Below are positions 52,384 to 61,284 of a DNA stretch of 64,000 nt, one piece after another. This DNA comes from Akkermansiaceae bacterium (GTDB taxonomy: Bacteria > Verrucomicrobiota > Verrucomicrobiia > Verrucomicrobiales > Akkermansiaceae): the NCBI GenBank assembly GCA_015061985.1, contig SUVN01000005.1:43163-107162 (forward strand). The letters run 5' to 3'. Both the position numbers and the translations under genes were made by a program. Positions within the stretch are counted from its first letter, which is position 1; each line of letters begins with the position of its first letter. The notes beneath the pieces are model-generated. The model saw nothing but the letters and a program-made list of their open reading frames with translations. It was not told the DNA's origin and made no database searches.

Positions 52384-53781
52384 ATGAACATTCAACCGAA
52401 ATTCACCCCCGTGCTCGACCCGGGCTTTATTGCCCCGGTGCTTTGGAACAAGGCTTTTGAAGAGAAGGTAGCTGCTACCCCCGGTGCTCATACTGTGGAT
52501 CTGGCACTCACGCGTCTTGATGGTACCTGCTTCCGCTGGAGTGGCAAGATTCTCCCTCAGGAGGACGAGAATGTCGCACTGAACAACCTCTATATTGAGC
52601 GTATCGTCAAGTTCCTGCTCTGGATGAAAGGCGGCTGCACCATTCTGGTTGCCGGCGATGATCAGATTGCCGACATGCTGGCGGCTACTTACAGCGCCGG
52701 CGGTGCTCGTGAGTTCGACTGGGACTTTATCGGTAAGAAGATTTATGACCTGCCTATCGAGGTGAAGAAGGTGGCTTCTGCAGAGGAGCTTCCTGCTGAG
52801 AACTCCACTTCTGTGGCTCTGGGGCGCAATCTGGACGGCTACCGCATCGGTTTCGACCTGGGTGGTTCCGACCGCAAGTGCGCCGCCGTGGTGAACGGCG
52901 AGGTGGTGTACTCCGAAGAAGTGGTGTGGGATCCCTACCACCAGACTGACCCCAACTATCAGCTTGAAGGCGTGGATGACTCCCTGCTTCGTGCTGCCGC
53001 TCACCTGCCGCAGGTGGACGCCATTGGCGGCTCTGCTGCCGGTGTGTATGTGAACAGCGAGCCCCGCGTGGGTTCCCTCTTCCGCGGCATCTCCCCGGAG
53101 GACTTCCAGAATGTCATCCGTGGCATGTTCGGTACGCTCAAGGACCGCTGGAGCGAGCGCATGGGCAAGGAAGTTCCTTTCGAGGTGGTGAACGACGGTG
53201 AAGTGACGGCTCTGGCCGGTGCTATGGGCATGAATGACGATGCCGTGCTCGGTATCGCCATGGGTACCTCTCTGGCTGCCGGTTATGTGGACCCCGAGGG
53301 GCACATCATGCCTTGGCTTAACGAGCTGGCATTCGTGCCGGTGGACTACCAGGAAGACGGTGGCGTGGACGAATGGTCCAAGGATAAGGGTGTGGGTGCC
53401 ATGTACTTCTCCCAGCAGGCTGTGGCTCGTCTGGCTCCCCGCGCCGGGTTTGACTTCGGCAGCATGCCCTATCCGGAGCAGCTCAAGAAGGTGCAGGCAG
53501 CTATGCTGGAGGGCGATGACCGTGCCCGTAAGATTTACGAGACCATCGGTGTGGAGTTCGGCTACACGATTGCCTACTTCTCCAAGTTCTACGCTATCCG
53601 CAATCTGCTCTTCCTCGGTCGCGTGGCTACGGGTGAAGGCGGTCAGATTATCATTGATAAGGCTAACGAGGTGCTCAAGGGCGAGTTCCCGGAACTCTCC
53701 ATCACGCTCTGCGTGCCGGATGAAAAGACCAAGCGCCATGGTCAGGCTGTGGCCGCAGCCTCTCTGCCCAAGCTGGGCTGA
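52384..53781 (+). CDS. ROK-like sugar kinase (actin-like ATPase fold)
   Basis: A 465-residue protein. The first 155 residues are an extra N-terminal domain. The kinase core starts YRIGFDLGGSDRKCAAVVNGEVVYSEEVVWDP, with the phosphate-1 motif DLGGSDRK. It continues with VVNDGEVTALAGA, which carries the catalytic Asp (usual NDANAAALGE), and GIAMGTSLAAGYVD, the phosphate-2 loop. The classic ROK zinc-Cys motif is not obvious. It probably phosphorylates a hexose or N-acetylhexosamine. Codon bias suggests high expression. It has its own promoter and a strong terminator. Confidence 0.75.
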   Translation: MNIQPKFTPVLDPGFIAPVLWNKAFEEKVAATPGAHTVDLALTRLDGTCFRWSGKILPQEDENVALNNLYIERIVKFLLWMKGGCTILVAGDDQIADMLAATYSAGGAREFDWDFIGKKIYDLPIEVKKVASAEELPAENSTSVALGRNLDGYRIGFDLGGSDRKCAAVVNGEVVYSEEVVWDPYHQTDPNYQLEGVDDSLLRAAAHLPQVDAIGGSAAGVYVNSEPRVGSLFRGISPEDFQNVIRGMFGTLKDRWSERMGKEVPFEVVNDGEVTALAGAMGMNDDAVLGIAMGTSLAAGYVDPEGHIMPWLNELAFVPVDYQEDGGVDEWSKDKGVGAMYFSQQAVARLAPRAGFDFGSMPYPEQLKKVQAAMLEGDDRARKIYETIGVEFGYTIAYFSKFYAIRNLLFLGRVATGEGGQIIIDKANEVLKGEFPELSITLCVPDEKTKRHGQAVAAASLPKLG

Positions 53782-53806
53782 TGCCGCCTGAATACTGATT
53801 TATCAT

Positions 53807-53836
53807 ACCGGGGGGAGGGGACTTCCCCCGGTTTTT
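53807..53836 (+). terminator. Rho-independent terminator of the ROK-like gene
   Basis: ACCGGGGG ... CCCCCGGT stem followed by TTTTT. It lies only 15 nt before the kinase gene, which has no obvious promoter, so some read-through may feed the kinase. Confidence 0.88.
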
Positions 53837-53851
53837 CAATTCGCTCTTCAT

Positions 53852-55843
53852 ATGGCCGGACAAGCAAGTGACATTCATATCTGTTCGAGCTGCGGTACGT
53901 CATTGGACGTGTCGTCGCTGGGGTTTTACGCAGAAGTACGATGTCCTGTCTGTGGAGAAAATGGTCGGGTGCATTGTTCTCTGGCCAACTTCCGTATTGA
54001 AAGTATCCTCGGCATCGGGGGGATGAGTGTGGTGTTCAGTGCTCGAGACCTGGTACTGGGACGAGAGCTGGCTGTTAAGGTGCTGAATGATAGTTATCGG
54101 GATAATCCTGAGCGTATTTCACGCTTTGAGAGCGAATGCTCCATGATGGCGCGAGTCCGACATGAAAATGTCGTATCTGTCTATACCGCCGGTTGGTCAC
54201 GTGGGCAATTTTACATTGCCATGGAAAAGGTGGAGGGTAAGAATCTGGAGCTATTGCTGTCGGAGCATAAATGCCTGATGCAGGATGAAGCTTTGGATGT
54301 GATTCGTCAGGTGGCCTCCGGCCTGCAGGCTGCAAAGAATGCCGGGGTGCTGCATCGTGACATGAAACCGGGCAATATTATCATTACCCCCGATGGACTG
54401 GCAAAAGTGCTTGATTTCGGCCTTTCTCTGGATGATCGGCCCGATGCTGCCCGAGAGGAAATCATCTGGGCGACTCCTTTCTATGTGCCACCGGAGACGT
54501 TGGAAGGGAAGCCGGAGGATGCCAGAACGGATATCTATGCCCTCGGAATGACGCTGAGAAGCATGATAACCGGCGTTGTTAACTATTCTGAATCTGTGGA
54601 AGATTTAGGTGCATTGCTGAAGTTGAAGCGGGAGATGAAGCCCATGGGTGAGCTTTATCCTCATCTGGATGAGTCCTTATGCGACCTTATTGACCACATG
54701 ACAGCGTTCGACCCATCCAATCGTCCGGTGGATTATGAGGTGTTGCTGGATGAGATTGAGGAAGTGCAGTCCGGTATTGGAAAGGCATCCGATGAGCTCC
54801 AAAAACGCCGGAGGAATCGGCGTAGGTCCCTTATGGTATCTGCAGGGGTAGTACTTGCGGGATGCGGAGCAGCTGTTGGGGTTGCATTTCTCACATCCCC
54901 GCCGCCGGCATATGAGTCAATCACCGTGCGTTCCCATGTCGCATGGCCGGAGAATGAGTCGCTGAAGAGTGCTTGTGAGCAACTCTCAGACGGCGATTTC
55001 AACAATGCGGCGCAGATATTTCGCCGTCTGTCAGAACAGGGAAGCGACCCTGCGGTGAGATTGGCTTCTTTTCTGATGTGGTGGCTGGCAGATGATGATA
55101 TGTCAGTGTTTTCTTCAGAAGATATAGCCGTTTTTCGGCAGCGGATTGATGAGGCTGCTACCGGTGATGCATACGCCCGCAGATTGGCGCTTCTTTGTTC
55201 AGAATTGCCGTCCATGTTTGAGGCGCGGCAGGTGATGCCGGAGGGTGTTCCGACAGAGCTGCCCTCTCCTTTGCGCTCTGCTATACTCATGTTGGCTGCT
55301 CGTTGCTACATCAACAACGGAAAAGCAACGGAAGCGACATCCTGTCTGGATGCGGCAGCGGAAGCCTTGGCTGCGTCCCCGGTGACAGCGATTATGGCAG
55401 ATACCGTTCGAAATCAACGCCGGAACCTGCCGCGGGTCATGGTGCAGGGCAGCAGAAAACATGTCCGTGCACTCATGTCTTCGGGTAATCCTTCTTCTGC
55501 TTTGGATATATTGCGCCGGATGGATACGACTCATTTTACCCCGCTGGAGCTTGCCGAGCATGCCGTGCAGCAGGAGTATTGCCGTGTTGCCGCAGAAGCT
55601 TTTGAAATGCTAAAGCGGCGTTTCCCGGAGCAATTCCGAAAGGACGCATCCCCGGAGCAGATTCGCGACCTTGCAAAAAAACTCCACAAAGCTCAACTTT
55701 CAGATGAGTTGTATTCTCTCTGCTGGTTGCTGCAGGGGGATTACTCCCGCGCCTTTGAGACTAATCCGTATAAGAATAACGAGACCTCCCGAGAGCCGTT
55801 TGCCATTCTGATGAGAGATTGGAAACAGAGACTGGGGTTGTAA
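53852..55843 (+). CDS. Membrane Ser/Thr protein kinase with zinc-ribbon N-terminus
   Basis: A 663-residue Hanks-type kinase. An N-terminal zinc ribbon (CSSC at 11-14, CPVC at 31-34) precedes the kinase. The catalytic domain has Gly-loop GIGGMS at 54-59, Lys76 in ELAVKVL, the catalytic loop LHRDMKPGN at 167-175, DFG at 188-190 and an APE-like PPE at 213-215. One membrane segment at about 327-347 follows a basic stretch. The roughly 300-residue outer part is helical, with TPR/Sel1-like character, and unassigned. It probably senses an envelope state; no substrate or phosphatase is adjacent. Confidence 0.9.
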   Translation: MAGQASDIHICSSCGTSLDVSSLGFYAEVRCPVCGENGRVHCSLANFRIESILGIGGMSVVFSARDLVLGRELAVKVLNDSYRDNPERISRFESECSMMARVRHENVVSVYTAGWSRGQFYIAMEKVEGKNLELLLSEHKCLMQDEALDVIRQVASGLQAAKNAGVLHRDMKPGNIIITPDGLAKVLDFGLSLDDRPDAAREEIIWATPFYVPPETLEGKPEDARTDIYALGMTLRSMITGVVNYSESVEDLGALLKLKREMKPMGELYPHLDESLCDLIDHMTAFDPSNRPVDYEVLLDEIEEVQSGIGKASDELQKRRRNRRRSLMVSAGVVLAGCGAAVGVAFLTSPPPAYESITVRSHVAWPENESLKSACEQLSDGDFNNAAQIFRRLSEQGSDPAVRLASFLMWWLADDDMSVFSSEDIAVFRQRIDEAATGDAYARRLALLCSELPSMFEARQVMPEGVPTELPSPLRSAILMLAARCYINNGKATEATSCLDAAAEALAASPVTAIMADTVRNQRRNLPRVMVQGSRKHVRALMSSGNPSSALDILRRMDTTHFTPLELAEHAVQQEYCRVAAEAFEMLKRRFPEQFRKDASPEQIRDLAKKLHKAQLSDELYSLCWLLQGDYSRAFETNPYKNNETSREPFAILMRDWKQRLGL

Positions 55844-55970
55844 CGAAAAAAAGTAGCCCCGGATTGTCTGATGTTGTATATGGAAAACGTGTGAGCGGAA
55901 TCGCAAGTCTGCGGATTCATAACATATATTTGCGTCACGCGGTAAGAATTTACTTTTCTGAACGCATTCG

Positions 55971-55990
55971 CAGGTGTATACTGGCACCTG
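55971..55990 (+). promoter_or_regulatory. Inverted repeat over the argG -10 (possible operator)
   Basis: CAGGTG and CACCTG flank TATACTGG, so the -10 TATACT (55977-55982) is inside the repeat. ATG 56017 is 34 nt downstream. A repressor bound here would block polymerase. It does not look like a standard ARG box. Confidence 0.5.
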
Positions 55991-56016
55991 ACAGGGTGTA
56001 ACCTGAAAATAGAAAC

Positions 56017-57300
56017 ATGAAGATTGTACTTGCATACTCCGGTGGCCTTGACACATCCGTTCTTCTGGTGTGGCTCAAGGAGAAGTATAATGCTGAAATT
56101 ATAGCCTACTGTGCAGACGTAGGTCAGGCGGAAGAGCTGGATGGTGTTATTGAGAAGGCCCTTGCAACAGGTGCTTCCAAGTGCATCATTGGTGACCTGA
56201 AAGCAGACTTTGCCGCTAATTACATTTTCCCGATGTTCCAGGCCAACGCAGTGTATGAAGGCCGATATCTGCTGGGTACCTCCATTGCCCGTCCCTGCAT
56301 ATCCAAGGCCATGGTGGATGTCGCTATTGCTGAGGGAGCTGATGCCATTGCTCACGGTGCTACCGGTAAGGGCAATGATCAGGTTCGCTTCGAGCTTTCT
56401 ATCAACGCTCTTGCTCCCCAGTTGCAGGTGATTGCCCCCTGGCGTATGAAAGAGTGGCGCGAGCAGTTCCCCGGACGCGCGGAGATGATTAAATATGCCG
56501 AGGAACACGGTATTCCGATTCGTCAGAGCATGAAGAAGCCCTACTCTATGGATCGTAATCTGCTTCACATCTCCTACGAGGCCGGTATTCTGGAGGATAC
56601 CTGGTATGATGCCACCAAGGAGGAAGACCGCAGCATGTATGTGCTCTCAACCGCCCCGGAGGACGCTCCTGATGCACCTCAGTACCTCCAGTGTCTGTTT
56701 GAAAAGGGTAACATCATTGGCTTGCAGACGGAGGGGCTGGCTGATATCATGGCTCAGGTCGGCACTACAGCACAGGGTGAAAAGGATGGCTACACACTGC
56801 TTGACCCGCTGGGTGTCATGCTCGTGCTCAACGCGTTGGGTGGTAAGCACGGTATCGGTCGTGTGGATATCATTGAAAACCGCTTCGTAGGCATGAAGAG
56901 CCGCGGTATCTATGAGACTCCCGGTGGTACCATTCTTCTGGCTGCTCATCGCGATATTGAGACTATCACGATGGATCGTGAGGCTCAGAAGGTGCGCGAT
57001 TCCCTCATCCCCGATTATGCGGCCATGGTTTACAACGGCTTCTGGTTTGCTCCCGAGCGTGAGGCTATTCAGGCTCTCGTTTCCAAGACTCAGGAGACTG
57101 TGAACGGTGAGGTTCGCCTCAAGCTTTACAAGGGCAACGTGATGTATGCCGGTCGCCGCAGCCCGAACAGCTTGTACAGCTACGCCATGGCCACTATGGA
57201 AGCTGATTACACCGATGAGGATTACAATCAGGATGACGCCAGCGGTTTCATTCATCTCAATGGCCTGCGCCTCAAGCAGTTTGCCAGGGTTAATAAGTAA
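56017..57300 (+). CDS. argG: Argininosuccinate synthase
   Basis: A 427-residue ligase joining citrulline and aspartate with ATP in arginine synthesis. It starts [20 protein letters not shown] (PP-loop YSGGLDTS), with [35 protein letters not shown], and APWRMKEWR. No argH is adjacent. It is codon-biased and followed by a terminator. Confidence 0.97.
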   Translation: MKIVLAYSGGLDTSVLLVWLKEKYNAEIIAYCADVGQAEELDGVIEKALATGASKCIIGDLKADFAANYIFPMFQANAVYEGRYLLGTSIARPCISKAMVDVAIAEGADAIAHGATGKGNDQVRFELSINALAPQLQVIAPWRMKEWREQFPGRAEMIKYAEEHGIPIRQSMKKPYSMDRNLLHISYEAGILEDTWYDATKEEDRSMYVLSTAPEDAPDAPQYLQCLFEKGNIIGLQTEGLADIMAQVGTTAQGEKDGYTLLDPLGVMLVLNALGGKHGIGRVDIIENRFVGMKSRGIYETPGGTILLAAHRDIETITMDREAQKVRDSLIPDYAAMVYNGFWFAPEREAIQALVSKTQETVNGEVRLKLYKGNVMYAGRRSPNSLYSYAMATMEADYTDEDYNQDDASGFIHLNGLRLKQFARVNK

Positions 57301-57317
57301 GAATATATCAACAATGC

Positions 57318-57342
57318 GCATCCGGTGAATCTCATCGGATGC
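57318..57342 (+). terminator. Terminator of argG
   Basis: GCATCCG, 11-nt loop, CGGATGC, then a T-rich tail (TCAGTTTGTTTTG) that runs up to the next start codon. The next gene shows no promoter of its own, so read-through is possible. Confidence 0.75.
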
Positions 57343-57359
57343 TCAGTTTGTTTTGTTTC

Positions 57360-58493
57360 ATGAAAAAGAAACCTGTTATAGCAATTCTTTGCAAGTATCC
57401 CTCATGGTTGCATTGTAGTCATATCCCTGTGCAAAAAGGACACTATGAAGTGTGGCATGTGTCTATGCATGACGCTTTTGCCAATGATGATGAGTTTGAA
57501 ATCCATCGTATTGTTTTAGACAAAAATGTTAAAAAGCAAATAGACTTCGTTGATAAGGGGGAACATTTCCATATATTGCCTCGCTCTCGTGGTTGGATAG
57601 GTCTGTTTACTGGGTATGCCATGGATCGCATACGAGTCGCTCGCCTATTGAAGCAACTTAAACCGGATTTGGTGCATGCGTGGGGAACTGAATATTGCTA
57701 TGGATTATGCGCGTTGGATTTTCATGGTAAGAAATTGCTCTCACTTCAGGGACATTTAACTGCCTATGTAAAAATGAGTAAGATGTCTAAGTTTGAGTAT
57801 TTTCAGAGTTTCTATGAACCGTGCATTTTCCGCAAAATGCCGCTGATTACTACTGAGTCAGAATGGGGGCGTGAACAGATTTTGAAGATGAATCCGAAGG
57901 CAAAGGTTCTGCTGTGGGATTATGCTCCCGAAACTTGTTTTTTATCTGAAGCTCGCGATATCTCAGAGCAGCCGAATTGTGTGTTAAGTGGATATAACAC
58001 TCCAAGAAAAAACATAGGATTGGCAGTGAAGGCTTTTTCTCGTCCGGAGTTAAGTCATGTCAAGCTTTATCTGGCTGGAACCTATGAGAATGATTTTGAA
58101 AATCTGCCGCCCAATATCATCCCCTTGGGCGCGGTCGAGCGTGACGATTTGGTTAAACTTCTGAAACAGACTTGGGCTCTCGTTCATCCTACTTTGGCGG
58201 ACACTTGTCCGAATGCTGTTAAGGAAGCGAGAGTAATGGGCATTCCTGCTATTGTTACTCATGAGTGTGGCGCAAAACAATACGTTGTCCATGGAAAATC
58301 CGGTTTTGTTATTGATGCATATAATGAGCAAGAGTTGGTAGATGCAGTTTTATCTACAACAAAGGATGCATCGACTTCTATTTTCTTGGGTAAATATGAT
58401 CAGGATAGGTGTAGGGAGGCTCTTTCAACCAAGACAATGGTAGATGGGATACGTCATATATATCAGGGTATTTTGTCTGATTCATCTGTTTGA
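57360..58493 (+). CDS. Glycosyltransferase family 4-like (GT-B)
   Basis: A 377-residue GT-B glycosyltransferase. The N-terminal domain contains LVHAWGTEYCYGLCAL. The C-terminal nucleotide-sugar domain has GYNTPRKNIGLAVKAF and VHPTLADTCPNAVKEARVMGIPAIVTHECG, the GT4 E-x7-E donor region. It adds a sugar to a surface polysaccharide or glycolipid on the cytoplasmic face. It is the first of three AT-rich genes in this block. Start ATG 57360 overlaps the tail of the argG terminator. Confidence 0.85.
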   Translation: MKKKPVIAILCKYPSWLHCSHIPVQKGHYEVWHVSMHDAFANDDEFEIHRIVLDKNVKKQIDFVDKGEHFHILPRSRGWIGLFTGYAMDRIRVARLLKQLKPDLVHAWGTEYCYGLCALDFHGKKLLSLQGHLTAYVKMSKMSKFEYFQSFYEPCIFRKMPLITTESEWGREQILKMNPKAKVLLWDYAPETCFLSEARDISEQPNCVLSGYNTPRKNIGLAVKAFSRPELSHVKLYLAGTYENDFENLPPNIIPLGAVERDDLVKLLKQTWALVHPTLADTCPNAVKEARVMGIPAIVTHECGAKQYVVHGKSGFVIDAYNEQELVDAVLSTTKDASTSIFLGKYDQDRCREALSTKTMVDGIRHIYQGILSDSSV

Positions 58494-58618
58494 CTTGATT
58501 TTCCTTAGGTTTTACTATCGTAATAGTATGATAGTGGATTGATGCAGTACGTGACCTATTCCTGTTATACACGTGCCTAACTATTATTTTTAAGTTATGT
58601 TACGAGTGTTATCGTAAT
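58494..58618. other. AT-rich intergenic region
   Basis: About 125 bp. It contains CTATCGTAATAGTATGATAG (near 58517-58536), a short imperfect palindrome of unknown meaning. Confidence 0.4.
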
Positions 58619-58647
58619 TTGTCCAAATGGGAGAGCGCGTTTAATAA
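58619..58647 (+). promoter_or_regulatory. Near-leaderless promoter of the second glycosyltransferase
   Basis: TTGTCC, 17 bp, TAATAA, 6 nt, ATG 58654. Confidence 0.6.
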
Positions 58648-58653
58648 GTAGCT

Positions 58654-59844
58654 ATGAATGTGTGTATTGTTTTTTCTGCGAGAATCGATGCTTCTATCGG
58701 TGGCGTGGAGTCTGTATGCAAAAAATTAACTGAAGAATTAACCAAGCGTTATAATGTCAATTTTTTTTATGTGTATACCGATGGTGAAAAAATAAATGGC
58801 GATGCTACATATTTTAAACTTCCCAAGCATATTGATGTTGATAATGCTTCCTATTCAGCATATGCCTTGAGTAGTTTTTTCAGAAGAAATAGAATTGATA
58901 TAATATGGTATCATGAACAAAGTGATTTACAATTGCAGAAACTGGTTTTTACTGTAGGCGTGACAGAAAACATTAAGACCGTATCTGTGTATCACTGTTG
59001 TCCTTCTATAATGTTCTCTGATTTGAAGGATCGATTTGCCTATTCTTGGTTTAGATTTCGTGAATACAACAAATTCGTACCTTTGCTTTTTGATGTGCTG
59101 ACTATGCCTCTCCGATATTTAAATGTTATTAGAAAGACGCAAAGATATTTAAGAAGCTTTTTCGTATATAGTCATGACCTCGTGTTAGTATCAAATAAAT
59201 TACGTGCAGAATATGTCAAGCTGTCCGCTTTGAGTGATTCTGATAGGATAAAAGTCATCCCTAATCCGATATTACCTGTAAAATATTCTTTTTACCCAGA
59301 AAAAAAGGAAAATTTGATAGTTGTTGTTTCTCGTCATGTATGGTTTCAAAAAAGACTGGACAGAATAATTCGGGTGTGGAAAAAAATTATGGGCAATTTT
59401 GAAGACTGGCAGCTTGTCATTTTAGGAGATGGTGTTGCGCGCCAGGATTACATGCATCTGGCAAAATCATTGCAGACGAAAAGACTCTCTTTTGTGGGAA
59501 GTCAAGATCCAATTGATTACTATAAAAAAGCTAAGATTCTTTGTATGTCAAGCAGTAGCGAAAGTTTCGGATTAGTGTTGGCAGAAGCGCAACAGTTTGG
59601 ATGCGTGCCCATTGCCTACAGAAGTTATTCTTCTCTTGATGATATAATTGAGGATGGCAAAACGGGATTTGCCGTTAGGCCATTTGATGAAGATGAATAT
59701 ATAGAAAAACTAACACGGTTGATGTCTGATGATTCTTTGAGGGAATGCATGGCTCTTCAGGGGATGCAAAGTGTTAAGAAATTTCGTGTCGAAGAGATTG
59801 GCAAACAGTGGATGGGGTTGTTCTCTTCATTGATTAATGATTGA
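58654..59844 (+). CDS. Glycosyltransferase family 4
   Basis: A 396-residue GT-B enzyme. The N-terminus VFSARIDASIGGVESVCKKLTEEL is the typical GT4 acceptor-domain glycine-rich loop. The donor domain carries VVSRHVWFQKRLDRIIRVWKKI, LGDGVARQDYMHLAKSL, and SSSSESFGLVLAEAQQFGCVPIAY with the E-x7-E motif. It probably works with its neighbours on a capsule, O-antigen or exopolysaccharide. Strongly AT-rich, suggesting horizontal origin. Confidence 0.9.
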   Translation: MNVCIVFSARIDASIGGVESVCKKLTEELTKRYNVNFFYVYTDGEKINGDATYFKLPKHIDVDNASYSAYALSSFFRRNRIDIIWYHEQSDLQLQKLVFTVGVTENIKTVSVYHCCPSIMFSDLKDRFAYSWFRFREYNKFVPLLFDVLTMPLRYLNVIRKTQRYLRSFFVYSHDLVLVSNKLRAEYVKLSALSDSDRIKVIPNPILPVKYSFYPEKKENLIVVVSRHVWFQKRLDRIIRVWKKIMGNFEDWQLVILGDGVARQDYMHLAKSLQTKRLSFVGSQDPIDYYKKAKILCMSSSSESFGLVLAEAQQFGCVPIAYRSYSSLDDIIEDGKTGFAVRPFDEDEYIEKLTRLMSDDSLRECMALQGMQSVKKFRVEEIGKQWMGLFSSLIND

Positions 59845-59877
59845 AGTGTCACAGATGATTCTCAAAGATGTTTGTTT

Positions 59878-59905
59878 TTGCATATTAATAAATCATTATT
59901 AAATT
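59878..59905 (+). promoter_or_regulatory. Near-leaderless promoter of the CDP-glycerol-transferase-like gene
   Basis: TTGCAT, 16 bp, TAAATT, 6 nt, ATG 59912. The region is so AT-rich that chance matches are likely. Confidence 0.45.
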
Positions 59906-59911
59906 ATAGTT

Positions 59912-61180
59912 ATGCCTAGGCATTCTAAAATCTATCGTCTTCTCCATTGGCTCTTGATGCATGCGTGTCCTTCCTTTCTTCGTTGTTTTCTTGCAAGGAA
60001 AACCAGAGAGGTGAAACGTCTGTGCGCAATAGCTGCCCGAGTTCAGAAGAAAGAGAGTATCACGGTTGCTTTCATGGTTTTAGATGTCCCCAGTTGGAGA
60101 TGCGATAGTGTGTTTCGGATGATGTTGCAGCATCCGCGTTTCAATCCAGTCATCTGGATTGTCCACGCAAATCATATAACTGATAATGATGAAATATCAC
60201 GTCGCTTAGATATTATACGTTCTTTTTTTCAGAAAAGGAAATATCCGATAGCGGAACTATTTTCGTTGGAACGGATGCGAGCAGAATACGCGCCTGATGT
60301 TGTTTTTTTAGCCAAACCAATACCGAAAATTGATGAATGGGATGTTTTATCAATGGATAGGGAGTTATTATGCTATGTCCCCTATTGCTATCAGAATACA
60401 AAAAAAGAAGATTTTATTACCGGAATGGAGTGTCATCTGTGGCGTAATTTCTACACTACGCCCAGTATCCGCAAGTTAGCTTCTTCCGTCATGACAAACG
60501 GAGGTTGCAATGTTGTGGCAGTTGGTTCTCCGGTTGCCGATAATTATTTTTCAGATGAGGCTGAGGACTCAGCTTCAGTTTGGCGCTCATGTGGAGAGGG
60601 GATGAAGCGTATCATCTGGGCTCCTCATTGGTCTGTAGGGAAGGTTTCCTGGTTCAATGTTGCAACATTTTTGGATGTTGCGGAGGATATGGTGCGTCTG
60701 GCTGAAAAATATGCATCTCGAGTTCAGTGGGCATTTAAACCGCATCCCCTGTTGAGGGTTACTCTATATAATCGTCCCGATTGGGGAAAAGAAAAGACTG
60801 ATGCTTATTATGAGCGCTGGGCGAATATGCCGAACTGCCAGTTAGAAATCGGAGCATACGTGGATTTGTTCAAACAATCGGATGCGATGGTACATGATAG
60901 CGGCAGTTTTATTATGGAATATCTTCTCGTCAACAAGCCGTGTATGTATCTGCGGAAACAGGATGGTTATAATGACTTCAATGATGATACCTTGAAAGCT
61001 CTTGATTGTTATCATCGAGGTTCTACTGCTCAGGATGTGGAAAAATTCATACAGAGTTTGTTGCGTGGTGAGAAAGATTCGATGAAAGAGAAGAGAACTC
61101 GATTCAGGGAAGAATATCTGCTTCCTCCGGGAGGATCCTGTGCGCAGCTCATTATAGATGAAATCCTGAATGGGAAGTAA
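59912..61180 (+). CDS. CDP-glycerol glycerophosphotransferase-like (TagB/TagF-type GT-B)
   Basis: A 422-residue GT-B-like protein. The donor half shows RIIWAPHWSV, WAFKPHPLLR and LFKQSDAMVHDSGSFIMEYLLVNKPCMYL, which match the order of TagB/TagF-type polymerases (aPHH, K-HP, DSSS-x-EYLxxxKP). Those enzymes add glycerol- or ribitol-phosphate, but Gram-negative relatives transfer other groups onto capsules and O-antigens. The N-terminal half is basic and may contact the membrane. Substrate unknown. Third gene of the polysaccharide block. Confidence 0.75.
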   Translation: MPRHSKIYRLLHWLLMHACPSFLRCFLARKTREVKRLCAIAARVQKKESITVAFMVLDVPSWRCDSVFRMMLQHPRFNPVIWIVHANHITDNDEISRRLDIIRSFFQKRKYPIAELFSLERMRAEYAPDVVFLAKPIPKIDEWDVLSMDRELLCYVPYCYQNTKKEDFITGMECHLWRNFYTTPSIRKLASSVMTNGGCNVVAVGSPVADNYFSDEAEDSASVWRSCGEGMKRIIWAPHWSVGKVSWFNVATFLDVAEDMVRLAEKYASRVQWAFKPHPLLRVTLYNRPDWGKEKTDAYYERWANMPNCQLEIGAYVDLFKQSDAMVHDSGSFIMEYLLVNKPCMYLRKQDGYNDFNDDTLKALDCYHRGSTAQDVEKFIQSLLRGEKDSMKEKRTRFREEYLLPPGGSCAQLIIDEILNGK

Positions 61181-61248
61181 AGGGAAGAAATCACAATCAG
61201 GGGCTATTTGACTGGATTTTTCCTGTTTTTATGTGTGTCGAATTATCA

Positions 61249-61277
61249 TTGACATAGAGATAGAATTTTGGTACGCT
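61249..61277 (+). promoter_or_regulatory. Leaderless promoter of the thioredoxin-like gene at 61285
   Basis: TTGACA, 17 bp, TACGCT, 7 nt, ATG 61285. Confidence 0.7.
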
Positions 61278-61284
61278 CAGGCGC

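Noticed and set aside
52363-53739. 458-aa ORF opposite the ROK-like kinase
   Set aside because: Shadow produced by biased codon use of a highly expressed gene; no start context or homology.
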